The notes beneath the pieces are model-generated. The model did no database searches and was not told where the DNA came from. It saw nothing but the letters and a program-made list of their open reading frames with translations. From NCBI GenBank assembly GCA_026414665.1, contig JAOAIO010000002.1:1-64000 (forward strand): a DNA stretch of 64,000 nucleotides. The letters are read 5' to 3'. Every line of letters begins with the position of its first letter. Position 1 is the first letter of the stretch. Of the stretch, positions 24,861 to 34,992 are shown piece after piece. A program made the position numbers and the translations under genes. This DNA comes from Azovibrio sp. GTDB taxonomy: Bacteria; Pseudomonadota; Gammaproteobacteria; Burkholderiales; Rhodocyclaceae.

Positions 24861-25760
24861 ATGGCCTGGATCAGCGCCACTTGCTTGACTGACGCCGCCA
24901 CAGCCGAACCGCTGTGCGATGCCCTGCTGGAAGCGGGGGCGCTTTCAGCCAGCATCGAGGATGCCGATGCCGGCACCCCGGAAGAAAAGCCCCAGTTCGG
25001 CGAACCCGGCATGGAAACCCCGGCCACGGCCTGGGCGCATTCGCGCATCGTCGCCTTGTTCGCCGAGGACGCGCCGGTGGGCCAGATGATGGCGGCAGCC
25101 GCCCGGGCGCTGCAACTGCCCCAGGTGCCGGATTTCACTCTGGCGCGCGTGGCAGAGCAAAACTGGGTACAATTGACCCAGGCCCAGTTCGAGCCGATCC
25201 GCATCTCGGAGCGCCTCTGGATCGTGCCCTCCTGGCATGCAAGCCCCGACCCGGACGCCATCAACCTGGTGCTCGATCCAGGCATGGCCTTCGGCACAGG
25301 CTCACACCCCACCACCCGACTCTGTCTGGAATGGCTAGAGCGCGAGGTCAGACCCGGTTGCAGCGTGCTTGATTACGGCTGTGGCTCAGGCATTCTCGCC
25401 ATTGCCGCCGCCAAGCTGGGCGCCGCGCAGGTCGCCGGCGTCGACATCGACCCCCAGGCCGTCGGCGCCGCCCGGGACAACGCGGAACGCAACCGAGTCC
25501 AGGCTCGCTTCGAGGATTCCGCCACCCCCTTGTCGGGAGAATACGACCTGGTGGTGGCCAACATCCTCTCCAATCCCCTGCGGGTCCTGGCCCCGGCCAT
25601 CTGCGCCCACGTGCGGCCAGGCGGCCGCCTGGCGCTCTCGGGCATCCTCACGGAACAAGCCGAGGAAATCGTGCGCATCTACGCGGCCTGGATTCCGCTC
25701 CACGTTGCCGACAGCCGCGAAGGCTGGGTCTGCCTGACGGGTAGCCGCCCATGTTCCTGA
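24861..25760 (+). CDS. prmA: Ribosomal protein L11 methyltransferase
   Basis: LDPGMAFGTGSHPTTRLCLEWLE; VLDYGCGSGILAIAAAKLGA. Confidence 0.96.
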   Translation: MAWISATCLTDAATAEPLCDALLEAGALSASIEDADAGTPEEKPQFGEPGMETPATAWAHSRIVALFAEDAPVGQMMAAAARALQLPQVPDFTLARVAEQNWVQLTQAQFEPIRISERLWIVPSWHASPDPDAINLVLDPGMAFGTGSHPTTRLCLEWLEREVRPGCSVLDYGCGSGILAIAAAKLGAAQVAGVDIDPQAVGAARDNAERNRVQARFEDSATPLSGEYDLVVANILSNPLRVLAPAICAHVRPGGRLALSGILTEQAEEIVRIYAAWIPLHVADSREGWVCLTGSRPCS

Positions 25761-26719
25761 CCCGCTGCCCCGCCTGCGCCACCACCTTTCGTCTGACAGA
25801 AGCACAGCTTCAGGCCCGCTCAGGCATGGTGCGCTGCGGTAGCTGTGGCCACCCCTTCAATGCCCTGCTGCACCTGTTGGACACAGACGGTGCGCTTACG
25901 CTGGAGACCACCGAACAAACCGCGTCGCATGCCAGCGCGCCCTCCACGGCAGCGCCGGCAACCCTTTCGGTCGCGCCGGAACCTGTGCCGGAACCTGTGC
26001 CGGAACCTGTGCCGGAACCTGTGCCGGAACCTGTGCCAGAGCCGGAAGCCGCCGCCCCGGCGCCCTTGCTCACGCCGGAAGCGCTGGCGCCAGGCCGCGA
26101 CCCGATCGATGCGGCGCTCGCCGAGCAGCCGCCACTTTCCCCAGCCGAGCTCAAGCAGCAAGGTCTGGAGCATGGCTTGCTCGCCGCCCGCGACCTCACC
26201 GAAGTGCCCGGTTTCTCGCGCTGGGCGGCGGCACCGCTCGAAGGTCTCACGCCTTTGCCCGCGCCTCGCGCCCAGTGGCCCTTCGTGCTCGCCAGCCTCA
26301 TCCTCACGGTCGCGCTCCTCGGCCAGGCGGCCTACCATTTCCGCGGCGAGCTCGGCCGCCAGTCGCCAACCCTTGCCGCTGTTTTCGCCGGCCTCGGCAT
26401 CGACCTACCGCTCGCCCGCGAGGTCGAGCGCATCAGCATCGAAGCCTCCGACCTGCAAGCCGAGCGCGAACCGGGCCAGCTCATCCTGCTCGCCACCTTG
26501 AGAAACCAAGCGCCCTACGCGCAAGCCTGGCCAGCGCTCGAACTCTCCCTCACCGACACCTACGACGCGGTGCTGATCCGCAAGGTTTTCACCCCGGCCG
26601 AATATCTGCCAGCCGACGCCCCGGCCGCCTTTCCGCGTGGCGACACCGCCATCCGCCTGCATCTTGCGGCAGGCGAGCTGCGCCCGGCCGGCTACCGCCT
26701 CTATCTCTTCTACCCTTGA
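25751..26719 (+). CDS. Zinc-ribbon / DUF3426 family membrane protein
   Basis: MFLTRCPACATTFRLTEAQLQARSGMVRCGSCGHPFNA N-terminal zinc ribbon, single TM, C-terminal DUF3426-like domain. Confidence 0.85.
   Translation: MFLTRCPACATTFRLTEAQLQARSGMVRCGSCGHPFNALLHLLDTDGALTLETTEQTASHASAPSTAAPATLSVAPEPVPEPVPEPVPEPVPEPVPEPEAAAPAPLLTPEALAPGRDPIDAALAEQPPLSPAELKQQGLEHGLLAARDLTEVPGFSRWAAAPLEGLTPLPAPRAQWPFVLASLILTVALLGQAAYHFRGELGRQSPTLAAVFAGLGIDLPLAREVERISIEASDLQAEREPGQLILLATLRNQAPYAQAWPALELSLTDTYDAVLIRKVFTPAEYLPADAPAAFPRGDTAIRLHLAAGELRPAGYRLYLFYP
25979..26037 (+). repeat. In-frame 12-bp tandem repeat encoding (EPVP)n
   Basis: gaacctgtgccg repeated ~4.9 times without mismatch. Confidence 0.97.
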
Positions 26720-26737
26720 CGTTTTTTCGAATCTGCC

Positions 26738-27673
26738 ATGCACGCCCTGATCTGCGGCTCCATCGCCTACGACAACATCATGGTCTTCCCGGACCGCTTC
26801 AAGCACCACATCCTGCCTGAGCAGATCCACATCCTCAACGTCGCCTTCCTGGTGCCGGAAATGCGCCGTGAATTCGGCGGCTGCGCCGGCAACATCGCCT
26901 ACAACCTCAAGCTGCTGGGCGGCAGCCCCCTGATCATGGCCACCGTCGGCGACGACGCCGGCCCCTATCTCGAGCGGCTCGACCGTCTCGGTCTTGCGCG
27001 CACGCACATCCGTTCCGTGCCAGGCAGCTTCACCGCCCAGGCCTTCATCACCACCGACCTGGACGACAACCAGATCACCGCGTTTCACCCCGGCGCCATG
27101 AGTTTCTCGCATCTCAACAAGGTCGAGCAGGCGCGTGATGTCAGTCTCGGCATCGTCGCCCCGGATGGCCGCGAGGGCATGTTGCAGCACGCCCGGGATT
27201 TCGCCGCCGCCGGCATCCCCTTCATCTTTGACCCCGGCCAGGGTCTGCCCATGTTCAGCGGCGACGAGCTGCTCGATTTCCTCGATCTCGCCGACTACGC
27301 CTGCTTCAACGATTACGAGGCCCGCTTGGCCTGCGAGCGCACTGGGCGCAGCCTCGCGCAATTGGCGGAACGGGTGCAAGCTTTGATCGTCACCAAGGGC
27401 GCCGAAGGTTCGGAAATCCACCTGCGGGAGCAGTGCCTACATATTCCCGCGGTCACGCCCGAGGCCATCGTCGATCCAACCGGCTGCGGCGATGCCTACC
27501 GCGCCGGCCTGTTGTACGGCATCATGCAGGGCTGGGACTGGCTACGCACCGGCCGGCTCGCCGCCTTGATGGGCAGCTACAAGATCGCCTCGCGCGGCCC
27601 CCAAAATCACGCGCCCAGCCGCACCGCGATCGGCGCGCGCTATTTCCAGACATTTCACGAAACCCTTTGGTAA
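26738..27673 (+). CDS. PfkB-family carbohydrate/nucleoside kinase (adenosine-kinase-like)
   Basis: GGCAGNIAYNLKLLGG and DPTGCGDAYRAGLLYG PfkB signatures. Confidence 0.9.
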   Translation: MHALICGSIAYDNIMVFPDRFKHHILPEQIHILNVAFLVPEMRREFGGCAGNIAYNLKLLGGSPLIMATVGDDAGPYLERLDRLGLARTHIRSVPGSFTAQAFITTDLDDNQITAFHPGAMSFSHLNKVEQARDVSLGIVAPDGREGMLQHARDFAAAGIPFIFDPGQGLPMFSGDELLDFLDLADYACFNDYEARLACERTGRSLAQLAERVQALIVTKGAEGSEIHLREQCLHIPAVTPEAIVDPTGCGDAYRAGLLYGIMQGWDWLRTGRLAALMGSYKIASRGPQNHAPSRTAIGARYFQTFHETLW

Positions 27674-27684
27674 AGGAGGTTCCC

Positions 27685-28134
27685 ATGCGTCATACCCTCT
27701 GGACCCTAGGCTTGGCCGCCGTGCTCGTGCTGGGCGGCTGCGCCAACACATCGGGCGACGTGTATCGCCGTGACCAGGCAATGCGCGAGCGCACAGTACA
27801 GCATGGCGTAGTCGAGAGCGTGCGCGATGTCACCCTCGAAGGCAGCCGGAGCGGGGTCGGCACCGTGGCCGGCGGCGCCCTGGGCGGCCTGGCCGGCAGC
27901 AACATCGGCCAAGGCCGCGGCGCCGTGGCGGGCGCCATCGTCGGCGCCGTGGTAGGCGGCATCGCCGGCCATGCGCTCGAAGAGCAAGTCACCCGCGAGA
28001 CCGGCCAGGAAATCACCGTGAAGCTCGATAATGGCCGCAGCATCAGCGTCGTCCAGGGCGGCAGCGAGCGTTTCCGGCCTGGCGAACGGGTAAGGGTCTT
28101 GAGCGGCCAGGGCGAAACCCGCGTAACGCGCTAG
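27685..28134 (+). CDS. Glycine-zipper 2TM outer membrane lipoprotein (SlyB-like)
   Basis: Lipobox LVLGGCAN; GGALGGLAGSNIGQGRGAVAGAIVGAVVGG; AAAGGAGG RBS. Confidence 0.9.
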   Translation: MRHTLWTLGLAAVLVLGGCANTSGDVYRRDQAMRERTVQHGVVESVRDVTLEGSRSGVGTVAGGALGGLAGSNIGQGRGAVAGAIVGAVVGGIAGHALEEQVTRETGQEITVKLDNGRSISVVQGGSERFRPGERVRVLSGQGETRVTR

Positions 28135-28253
28135 GCTTCGCGCCCGCGCCAGCGCTAACTGGGCCGGGCGGCTTTCATTTTTGCATCACGATCCTGCCAC
28201 GGCGCTGCAACATGGGCTCCCTACAGTTCATGCCACACCTTCAGCGAAAAGGA

Positions 28254-29033
28254 ATGAGCATGGACGCCCTCGACCGCCATCTGCGGCCCGCCGCCAAGCC
28301 GGCCCGCCCCCAGCTATCCGTCGGGCTTGCCCGCGACCGCGACGAAATCCGCGAAGCCCAGCGCCTGCGTTACCAAGTGTTCGCCGGTGAGATGGGCGCC
28401 CGCCTGCCCAGCCGCACCCCGGGCATCGACGAGGATATCTTCGACCGCTGGTGCGAGCATTTGGTCGTGCGCGACGACCGCAGCGGCGAGGTGGTCGGCA
28501 CCTACCGCATCCTCTCGCCCGTCAATGCCCGCCGGGTCGGCTACTACTCGGAAGGGGAGTTCGACCTCACGCGCCTGCAGCACCTGCGCCCGCGCCTGGT
28601 GGAGATCGGCCGCTCCTGCGTCCACCCCGATTACCGCAGCGGCGCCGTCATCGCCCTGCTCTGGCAAGGCTTGGCGCAGTACATGCAGGCCCATGGCTAT
28701 GACTATCTGATGGGCTGCGCCTCGATCAGCATGGCCGATGGCGGCCATGCTGCGGCAAGCCTCTACCAGCGCCTGGCGCATGCCGACCCATCTTATCTCA
28801 GCCCCCTGGAATACCGGGTCTTTCCGCGCTGCCCCCTGCCGCTCGCAGACTTGCGCCACGATGCCCCGGCGGAACTGCCGCCGCTCATCAAGGGCTATCT
28901 GCGCGCTGGGGCGTGGATCTGCGGCGAGCCCGCCTGGGATCCCGATTTCAACACCGCCGATCTGCCCATCCTGATGCCCATGGCACGGGTGGACAGCCGT
29001 TACGCCCGGCATTTTCAGGTCGCACGCCACTGA
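28254..29033 (+). CDS. olsB: GNAT-family N-acyltransferase, ornithine-lipid OlsB-like
   Basis: RYQVFAGEMGARL, EIGRSCVHPDYRSGAVIALLW, GYDYLMGCASISM. Confidence 0.85.
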   Translation: MSMDALDRHLRPAAKPARPQLSVGLARDRDEIREAQRLRYQVFAGEMGARLPSRTPGIDEDIFDRWCEHLVVRDDRSGEVVGTYRILSPVNARRVGYYSEGEFDLTRLQHLRPRLVEIGRSCVHPDYRSGAVIALLWQGLAQYMQAHGYDYLMGCASISMADGGHAAASLYQRLAHADPSYLSPLEYRVFPRCPLPLADLRHDAPAELPPLIKGYLRAGAWICGEPAWDPDFNTADLPILMPMARVDSRYARHFQVARH

Positions 29034-29803
29034 ACACGCCTAGTTCCCCCACGCCGGCCATCCTGCGCGGGCTGCGCTTGCTACGGCTCGCGGCCCTGCT
29101 CCTGCGCGGCGCCCTGACGGTGCTGCTGATCTACCCCTGGAGCTCCGATCAACGCCGCATGGCCTTGAAGCAGCGCTGGTCGGCCGACATCCTTGAGGCG
29201 CTGTGCGTTCGCCTGGAGGCCGATCTCGCCGCCCTACCGCCGGCCAGCCTAGTGGTAGCCAACCACATTTCCTGGCTCGACATCTTCGCCATCAACGCCG
29301 CCTTCCCGGCGGCTTTCGTCGCCAAGGCCGAAGTGCGCCAGTGGCCCTTGATCGGCTGGCTCGCCGCCGTCAACGACACGATCTTCCTACGCCGCGGCAG
29401 CCGCGGCCATGCGCGGCTCATCAATAGGGAAATCGGGGAAAAACTGGCAACCGGTAAGGAAGTGGTGATTTTTCCCGAGGGCACGACCACGGACGGCACC
29501 CACGTCCTGCACTTTCATGGCGCCCTGCTGCAACCTGCCCTCGAGGCGGGCCGGCCGGTCGTGCCGCTCGCCCTCGGCTACTACAGCCCGACGGGAGAAC
29601 GTAGCCTGGCACCGCGCTACGATGGCGACATCAGCCTTGCTACGAGTCTCGCCAACCTCCTCGCCTGCCGGCAACTGGTAGCGCGCCTTACCGCCTGCCC
29701 TGCCCTGGCGCCCGACCAAGCGCATCGCAAGGAAATGGCCCAGGCCGCGCGCGCCGCGATCATGGTCCGGCTCGGCATCGCCGAGCACGTCAGCCCACCT
29801 TGA
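29030..29803 (+). CDS. 1-acyl-glycerol-3-phosphate / lyso-ornithine-lipid acyltransferase (PlsC family)
   Basis: VVANHISWLDIFAI and FPEGTTTDGT PlsC motifs; start codon uncertain. Confidence 0.87.
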   Translation: MNTPSSPTPAILRGLRLLRLAALLLRGALTVLLIYPWSSDQRRMALKQRWSADILEALCVRLEADLAALPPASLVVANHISWLDIFAINAAFPAAFVAKAEVRQWPLIGWLAAVNDTIFLRRGSRGHARLINREIGEKLATGKEVVIFPEGTTTDGTHVLHFHGALLQPALEAGRPVVPLALGYYSPTGERSLAPRYDGDISLATSLANLLACRQLVARLTACPALAPDQAHRKEMAQAARAAIMVRLGIAEHVSPP

Positions 29804-30623
29804 GAAATCGCCCCTCGCCGGCGCAGCAATCGACCTGGAACACCTGCCGATCTTCCAGGCGCACGGCGGAAAGGTGCCCCCCCCAGAGACAGCCGGAATC
29901 GAGCGTGAGCAGATTCGGCAGCAGCCGCAGCCCCAGCGCCGACCAGTGGCCGGTCACCAGGATCTGCCCAGCGCTCCTGCGCCCGGGCAGGTCGAACCAG
30001 GGCACACAGCCCTTGGGCGCGTTTTCCACCTTGCCCTTGGCCTCGAAGTTCATTTCCCCAGCCAGCGTGCAAAAGCGCATCCGGGTCATGGCGTTTACGA
30101 TCACCCGTCGCCGTTCCGCGCCTTTGAGCTTATCCGACCAGGCCGCCGGCTTGCTGCCCCAGAGGCTGGCAAGACAGGCGCGGTAGTCCGGCCCTTGCAG
30201 CTCAGCCTCGACCTCGGCGGCGAGCGCGCGCGCCTGAGCCACTGACCACTGTGGCAAGAGTCCGGCATGGACCAGACAATACGGCCCTTCGACGTAACAC
30301 AAGGGTTGCTGGCGCAGCCAGGTCAGCAACTCGTCCTTGTCGGGCGCGTCGAGAATGGGCTGCAACGTATCGTCCTTGCCGCGCTTGGCCACCTTGCCTT
30401 CCGCCACCATGAGTAGATAGAGATCATGGTTGCCGAGCACGGTCACCGCCGCCGCCCCCAGGGATTTGACGTAGCGCAGCGTTTCTAAGGAATGCGGGCC
30501 GCGGTTGACGAGATCCCCCACAAGCCACAGGCGATCCTGGGCTGGGTCGAACCGGCAGAGATCGAGGAGACGGCGTAGCGAGTCATAGCAGCCCTGGATG
30601 TCGCCGATGGCGTAGGTGCTCAT
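29790..30623 (-). CDS. apaH: Bis(5'-nucleosyl)-tetraphosphatase, symmetrical
   Basis: [47 protein letters not shown]. Confidence 0.96.
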   Translation of the reverse strand: MSTYAIGDIQGCYDSLRRLLDLCRFDPAQDRLWLVGDLVNRGPHSLETLRYVKSLGAAAVTVLGNHDLYLLMVAEGKVAKRGKDDTLQPILDAPDKDELLTWLRQQPLCYVEGPYCLVHAGLLPQWSVAQARALAAEVEAELQGPDYRACLASLWGSKPAAWSDKLKGAERRRVIVNAMTRMRFCTLAGEMNFEAKGKVENAPKGCVPWFDLPGRRSAGQILVTGHWSALGLRLLPNLLTLDSGCLWGGHLSAVRLEDRQVFQVDCCAGEGRFLKVG

Positions 30624-31171
30624 GGGAACACCTCGGCGTGTTCGAGGCCGGGAGCCTGCTGGTCCTTGGCCGAGAGCAGAGGCGCGCCCTCTAGGGGCCA
30701 GCGGATGCCCACCTGCGGGTCGTTCCAGGCCAGACAGCGCTCGTATTCGGGAGCGTAGTAATCGGTGGTTTTGTAGAGAAATTCCGCCGTATCGCTCAAG
30801 GTTAGAAAGCCGTGCGCGAAGCCCGGGGGAATCCAGAGCTGGCGCTTGTTCGCGGCCGAGAGCACGAGCCCCTGCCAACGGCCGAAGGTGGGCGAAGCGC
30901 GACGCAGGTCGACGACCACGTCGAACACCTCGCCTTGCACCACGCGCACGAGCTTCCCCTGGGCTTGCCGGACCTGGTAGTGCAGGCCGCGCAGCACGCC
31001 TTTGGCGCTTTTCGAGTGGTTGTCCTGCACGAAATCCACGTCCAGACCGGTGGCGGCGCGGAAGGCACGGCGGTTATAGCTCTCGAAGAAAAAGCCGCGC
31101 GCATCGCCAAACACCTGGGGTTCGAGCAAGATGAGGCCGGCAAGATCGAGCGCCGTAGCTTGCATCCTCAC
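30620..31171 (-). CDS. rfbC: dTDP-4-dehydrorhamnose 3,5-epimerase
   Basis: [30 protein letters not shown]. Confidence 0.97.
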   Translation of the reverse strand: MRMQATALDLAGLILLEPQVFGDARGFFFESYNRRAFRAATGLDVDFVQDNHSKSAKGVLRGLHYQVRQAQGKLVRVVQGEVFDVVVDLRRASPTFGRWQGLVLSAANKRQLWIPPGFAHGFLTLSDTAEFLYKTTDYYAPEYERCLAWNDPQVGIRWPLEGAPLLSAKDQQAPGLEHAEVFP

Positions 31172-32046
31172 CCCCTCCCTTCTTGCAAAAGGCGCAGCAG
31201 GTACTGGCCGTAGGCATTCTTCGCCAAAGGCTGGGCCAGCGCCTCCAGGGCGGCGGCGTCAATCCAGCCCTGGCGCCAGGCCAATTCTTCCGGCGCCGCC
31301 ACTTTCAGCCCCTGGCGGCGCTCGATGGTGGCGATGAACTGGCTGGCTTCCAGCATCGACTCGTGCGTGCCAGTATCCAGCCAGGCATAGCCGCGCCCCA
31401 TGATCTCCACCGCGAGTTCGCCACGTTCCAGGTAATGCCGGTTCACATCGGTGATTTCCAGCTCGCCGCGGGGCGATGGCTGGATGCTGCGCGCGATGTC
31501 GACGACTTGGTTATCGTAGAAATAAAGCCCGGTCACCGCGTAGTGGGATTTGGGTTGGCGCGGCTTTTCCTCGATGCTAGTTGCCCGGCCGGCGGCATCG
31601 AAGGCAACGACCCCATAGCGCTCAGGGTCATGCACATGGTAGGCAAACACGGTGGCCCCGTGCTCACGCTGATCGGCCGTGCGCAGCAGCGCGGCAAAGT
31701 CGTGGCCATAGAAGATGTTGTCGCCCAGCACCAAGGTGGAAGGCGCGTTGCCGATGAAATCGGCGCCGATGATGAAAGCCTGGGCCAAGCCATCGGGACT
31801 TGGCTGCACCGCATAGGAAAGATTAATGCCCCACTGCTGGCCATCGCCGAGCAATTGCGCAAAACGCGGGGTGTCCTGGGGCGTGGAAATGACGAGGATG
31901 TCGCGGATGCCCGCCAGCATCAGGGTGCAGAGCGGGTAATAGATCATCGGCTTGTCGAAAATCGGCAAGAGCTGCTTCGATACCGCCAGGGTGGCGGGGT
32001 AGAGCCGGGTGCCGGAACCACCGGCCAGGATGATGCCTTTACGCAT
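31168..32046 (-). CDS. rfbA: Glucose-1-phosphate thymidylyltransferase
   Basis: [39 protein letters not shown]. Confidence 0.98.
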   Translation of the reverse strand: MRKGIILAGGSGTRLYPATLAVSKQLLPIFDKPMIYYPLCTLMLAGIRDILVISTPQDTPRFAQLLGDGQQWGINLSYAVQPSPDGLAQAFIIGADFIGNAPSTLVLGDNIFYGHDFAALLRTADQREHGATVFAYHVHDPERYGVVAFDAAGRATSIEEKPRQPKSHYAVTGLYFYDNQVVDIARSIQPSPRGELEITDVNRHYLERGELAVEIMGRGYAWLDTGTHESMLEASQFIATIERRQGLKVAAPEELAWRQGWIDAAALEALAQPLAKNAYGQYLLRLLQEGRG

Positions 32047-32055
32047 GGGATCTGC

Positions 32056-32952
32056 TCACAAAATCTGGCGCAGCACGTGCGCCAGGCCGGCGCGCCAGTC
32101 GGGCAGCGCCAAGCCGAAAGTTGCCCGGAGTCGCCGGGTGTCGAGCCGGGAATTGGCGGGCCGCGGCGCCGGGGTCGGGTAATCCCGGCTGGCGATGGGC
32201 AGGAGTCCGTCCGGCGCCAGCCTCAAAGAACGCCCCGCCGCCCGCGCCGCGGCAATCACCGTGGCGGCGTATTCATGCCAGCAAGTCTCGCCGGCCGCGG
32301 CCAAATGGTAAATGCCCTGCGGGAAGTCGGCGGGGCAGCCGGCGCGCAGGTACTGGCCGAGAATCTGCGCCGTCACATCGGCAATCAGGGCGGCCGAAGT
32401 CGGGGCGCCGAACTGATCGGCCACTACCGTGAGCCGCTCGCGCTCCGCCGCGAGCCGCAGCATGGTCTTGGCGAAGTTCTGCCCCCACACCCCAAACACC
32501 CAGGAAGTGCGCAAGATCAAGTGCCGCGCGCCGCTCGCTTGTAGGGCCCGCTCGCCAGCGAGCTTGGTGCGGCCGTACACACTCAAGGGGTTGGGCGGAT
32601 CGGTTTCCACGTAAGGCCGGTTGGCGCGGCCGTCAAAGACGTAGTCGGTGGAGTAATGCACCACCAAAGCGCCCACTGCGGCGGCGGCCTCGCCCAGCCG
32701 GCCCGGCGCCTCGCCATTCACCGCCATGGCCAAATCCGGCTCGGTCTCGGCTTTATCCACCGCGGTATAGGCCGCAGGATTGACAACGATGGCTGGGCAT
32801 AGCTCGCGCACTGTGCGCGCCAGCGCCGCGCCATCGGCAAAGTCGCAATCCTGCCGGCTCAGGGTCAGCACCGGCCCAAGCGGCGCCAGCGCACGCTGCA
32901 ATTCAAAGCCAACCTGGCCGCTGACGCCGGTCAGCAGGATATTCCGGTTCAT
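32056..32952 (-). CDS. rfbD: dTDP-4-dehydrorhamnose reductase
   Basis: [38 protein letters not shown]. Confidence 0.97.
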   Translation of the reverse strand: MNRNILLTGVSGQVGFELQRALAPLGPVLTLSRQDCDFADGAALARTVRELCPAIVVNPAAYTAVDKAETEPDLAMAVNGEAPGRLGEAAAAVGALVVHYSTDYVFDGRANRPYVETDPPNPLSVYGRTKLAGERALQASGARHLILRTSWVFGVWGQNFAKTMLRLAAERERLTVVADQFGAPTSAALIADVTAQILGQYLRAGCPADFPQGIYHLAAAGETCWHEYAATVIAAARAAGRSLRLAPDGLLPIASRDYPTPAPRPANSRLDTRRLRATFGLALPDWRAGLAHVLRQIL

Positions 32953-34010
32953 GGCTGGGCGTAGTGAGTGGCTAGCCACTCCCGATAGGCGCCGCTCTGG
33001 ACGCGCGCCACCCAGTCGGGATGCTCGAGATACCATTGCACGGTCTTTCTGATGCCGGTGGCGAAGGTTTCCGCCGGACGCCAGCCCAGCTCGCGCTCGA
33101 TCTTGCGAGCATCGATGGCATAGCGCCGATCATGGCCGGGCCGATCCGCGACGAAGGCGATTTGCCGGGCATAAGACAAGCCATCGGCGCGCGGCCGCAG
33201 CTCGTCGAGCAGGGCGCAGACCGTGTGTACGATTTCTAGATTGGGCATCTCGTTCCAGCCCCCGACGTTATAGGTTTCCCCAGGCCGCCCTGCCGCCAAG
33301 ATGCGGGCGAGCGCGGCACAGTGGTCGCCGACATAAAGCCAGTCACGCACCTGCCGGCCGTCGCCGTAGATGGGCAAGGGCTTGCCGGCCAAGGCATTGA
33401 CGATCGTCAAAGGAATCAGCTTCTCAGGAAACTGGTACGGCCCGTAGTTGTTCGAGCAGTTGCTGGTCAAGACCGGTAGCCCATAGGTATGGTGCCAAGC
33501 CCGTACCAGATGATCGGACGCCGCCTTGCTGCCCGAATAGGGCCTGTTGGGCGCATAGGGATGCGTCTCTGTGAACGGCGCCGCCTCCGGCGTCAGGCTG
33601 CCATAGACTTCGTCGGTACTGACATGGTGAAAGCGAAAGGCGCTGCGTGCGCCGCCCTCCAGCCCCGACCAGTAAGCCCGCGCCGCCTCGAGCAACGTGA
33701 AAGTGCCCTCGACGTTGGTGCGCATGAACTCGGCTGGACCGTGGATGGAACGGTCCACATGGCTCTCGGCGGCAAAATGCACGATGGCGCGCGGCCGGTA
33801 TTGGCGCAAGAGCGCCTCGATCAGGGGCCGGTCGCAAATATCGCCCCGGACAAACACATGCCGGGCATCCCCCTCGAGGCTCGCCAAATTCTCCAGATTG
33901 CCGGCGTAAGTGAGCTTATCGAGATTGAGCACGGGCTCATCGCTTTGCCGCAGCCAGCCGAGCACGAAATTGGCACCGATGAAGCCGGCGCCCCCCGTCA
34001 CAAAAATCAA
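32949..34010 (-). CDS. rfbB: dTDP-glucose 4,6-dehydratase
   Basis: [45 protein letters not shown]. Confidence 0.98.
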   Translation of the reverse strand: MIFVTGGAGFIGANFVLGWLRQSDEPVLNLDKLTYAGNLENLASLEGDARHVFVRGDICDRPLIEALLRQYRPRAIVHFAAESHVDRSIHGPAEFMRTNVEGTFTLLEAARAYWSGLEGGARSAFRFHHVSTDEVYGSLTPEAAPFTETHPYAPNRPYSGSKAASDHLVRAWHHTYGLPVLTSNCSNNYGPYQFPEKLIPLTIVNALAGKPLPIYGDGRQVRDWLYVGDHCAALARILAAGRPGETYNVGGWNEMPNLEIVHTVCALLDELRPRADGLSYARQIAFVADRPGHDRRYAIDARKIERELGWRPAETFATGIRKTVQWYLEHPDWVARVQSGAYREWLATHYAQP

Positions 34011-34318
34011 GATCTCTCCCCTCCAAACGAAAGCGCCATTCTAAGCCAGCCGGACAAACATCCAAGAGGACCAGGGCAGCCATGCAGGATGGTAGGAGCT
34101 GGCCGCGGTAATCCAGAGAGCCGTGCAAGCGGTTCTCGCGGCTCCAGTGCGAACTGGCGCTTTACCGGAGCCTTATACCCCATCCCTTGGAAGACGAAAT
34201 TTCAGGGAAGCGCACCCAAGATTAAGCCGGATTGCGGCCATGCCCTAGGCGCATGGACTGGCCAGCGACCGGCAAAACCCTTATCATCAGCATTTTCTAA
34301 TAAACCAGGATGATCGTC

Positions 34319-34678
34319 ATGAGCAGCAAATCCTTCACCACCCTCACCTCCGACATCTCCAAGGCCCTCGACACCTTCCGCAAGGAAGCCCCAGAGACCA
34401 TGCAGGGTTTTTATGGCATGGCCAAGGCGGCGATGAAGGGCGGCGCGCTCTCGGAATTGGACAAGGAGCTGATCGCGCTCGCCATCGGCGTCACCGCCCG
34501 CTGCGACGGCTGCATCGGCTTTCACGTCAAGGCGCTCGTGCGCCTGGGCGTGACGCGCGAGCAGCTCATGGAAACGCTGGCCATCTGCACCTACATGGGT
34601 GGCGGCCCAGCGCTGATGTATGCCGCCGAGGCCATTCGAGCCTACGAGGAATTCACCGCCGGCAAATCGGCCAGCTAA
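34319..34678 (+). CDS. Carboxymuconolactone decarboxylase / AhpD-like protein
   Basis: CDGCIGFHVKALVRLGVTREQLMETL. Confidence 0.88.
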   Translation: MSSKSFTTLTSDISKALDTFRKEAPETMQGFYGMAKAAMKGGALSELDKELIALAIGVTARCDGCIGFHVKALVRLGVTREQLMETLAICTYMGGGPALMYAAEAIRAYEEFTAGKSAS

Positions 34679-34846
34679 CCTACCAGCGTCGGTTCGCACG
34701 CCCTCTGAGCATGAAACCAGCGCGGCCTCCCCTCGCGCCCAACGCCGCCCCCGCGAGGGAGAAGGGAAGCGCCCGAGTCGCTTATCGACTTGCACGATAA
34801 CGCAAAGCAGCTTTCCACATCCGGAAAAAGACGGAAACATCAATTC

Positions 34847-34870
34847 CAGGGCGCTTATAGAGGCGCCCTG
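34847..34870. repeat. Perfect 8-bp-stem hairpin (CAGGGCGC-ttatagag-GCGCCCTG) followed by ccttttata
   Basis: Exact inverted repeat ~53 bp upstream of the sigma-54 promoter; possible terminator of the upstream gene. Confidence 0.7.
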
Positions 34871-34923
34871 CCTTTTATACAAAACCCCTTATCTTTCATA
34901 CACCTGGAACATTGTTTCAGGGG

Positions 34924-34939
34924 TGGCACGCGGGTTGCT
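34924..34939 (+). promoter_or_regulatory. sigma-54 (-24/-12) promoter of hydrogenase operon
   Basis: TGGCACG-CGGG-TTGCT, exact match to TGGCACG-N4-TTGCW, 54 bp upstream of hyaA/hoxK ATG. Confidence 0.9.
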
Positions 34940-34992
34940 GGAGCCCGGTATCGTCCGCCCTGCTCGGGCGTCACGCCTCCGAGGATCCAACC

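Noticed and set aside
25979-26037. Possible CRISPR-like array
   Set aside because: The 12-bp units are contiguous without spacers and in frame in a protein gene; it is a coding minisatellite.
34202-34882. Minus-strand ORF beginning MYKRQ, which resembles the well-known translation of the Nextera adapter
   Set aside because: The underlying DNA is TTGTATAAAAGGCAG, not the ME sequence ATGTATAAGAGACAG; it is internal, differs at several positions, and overlaps a real + strand gene (CMD domain). Treated as coincidence.
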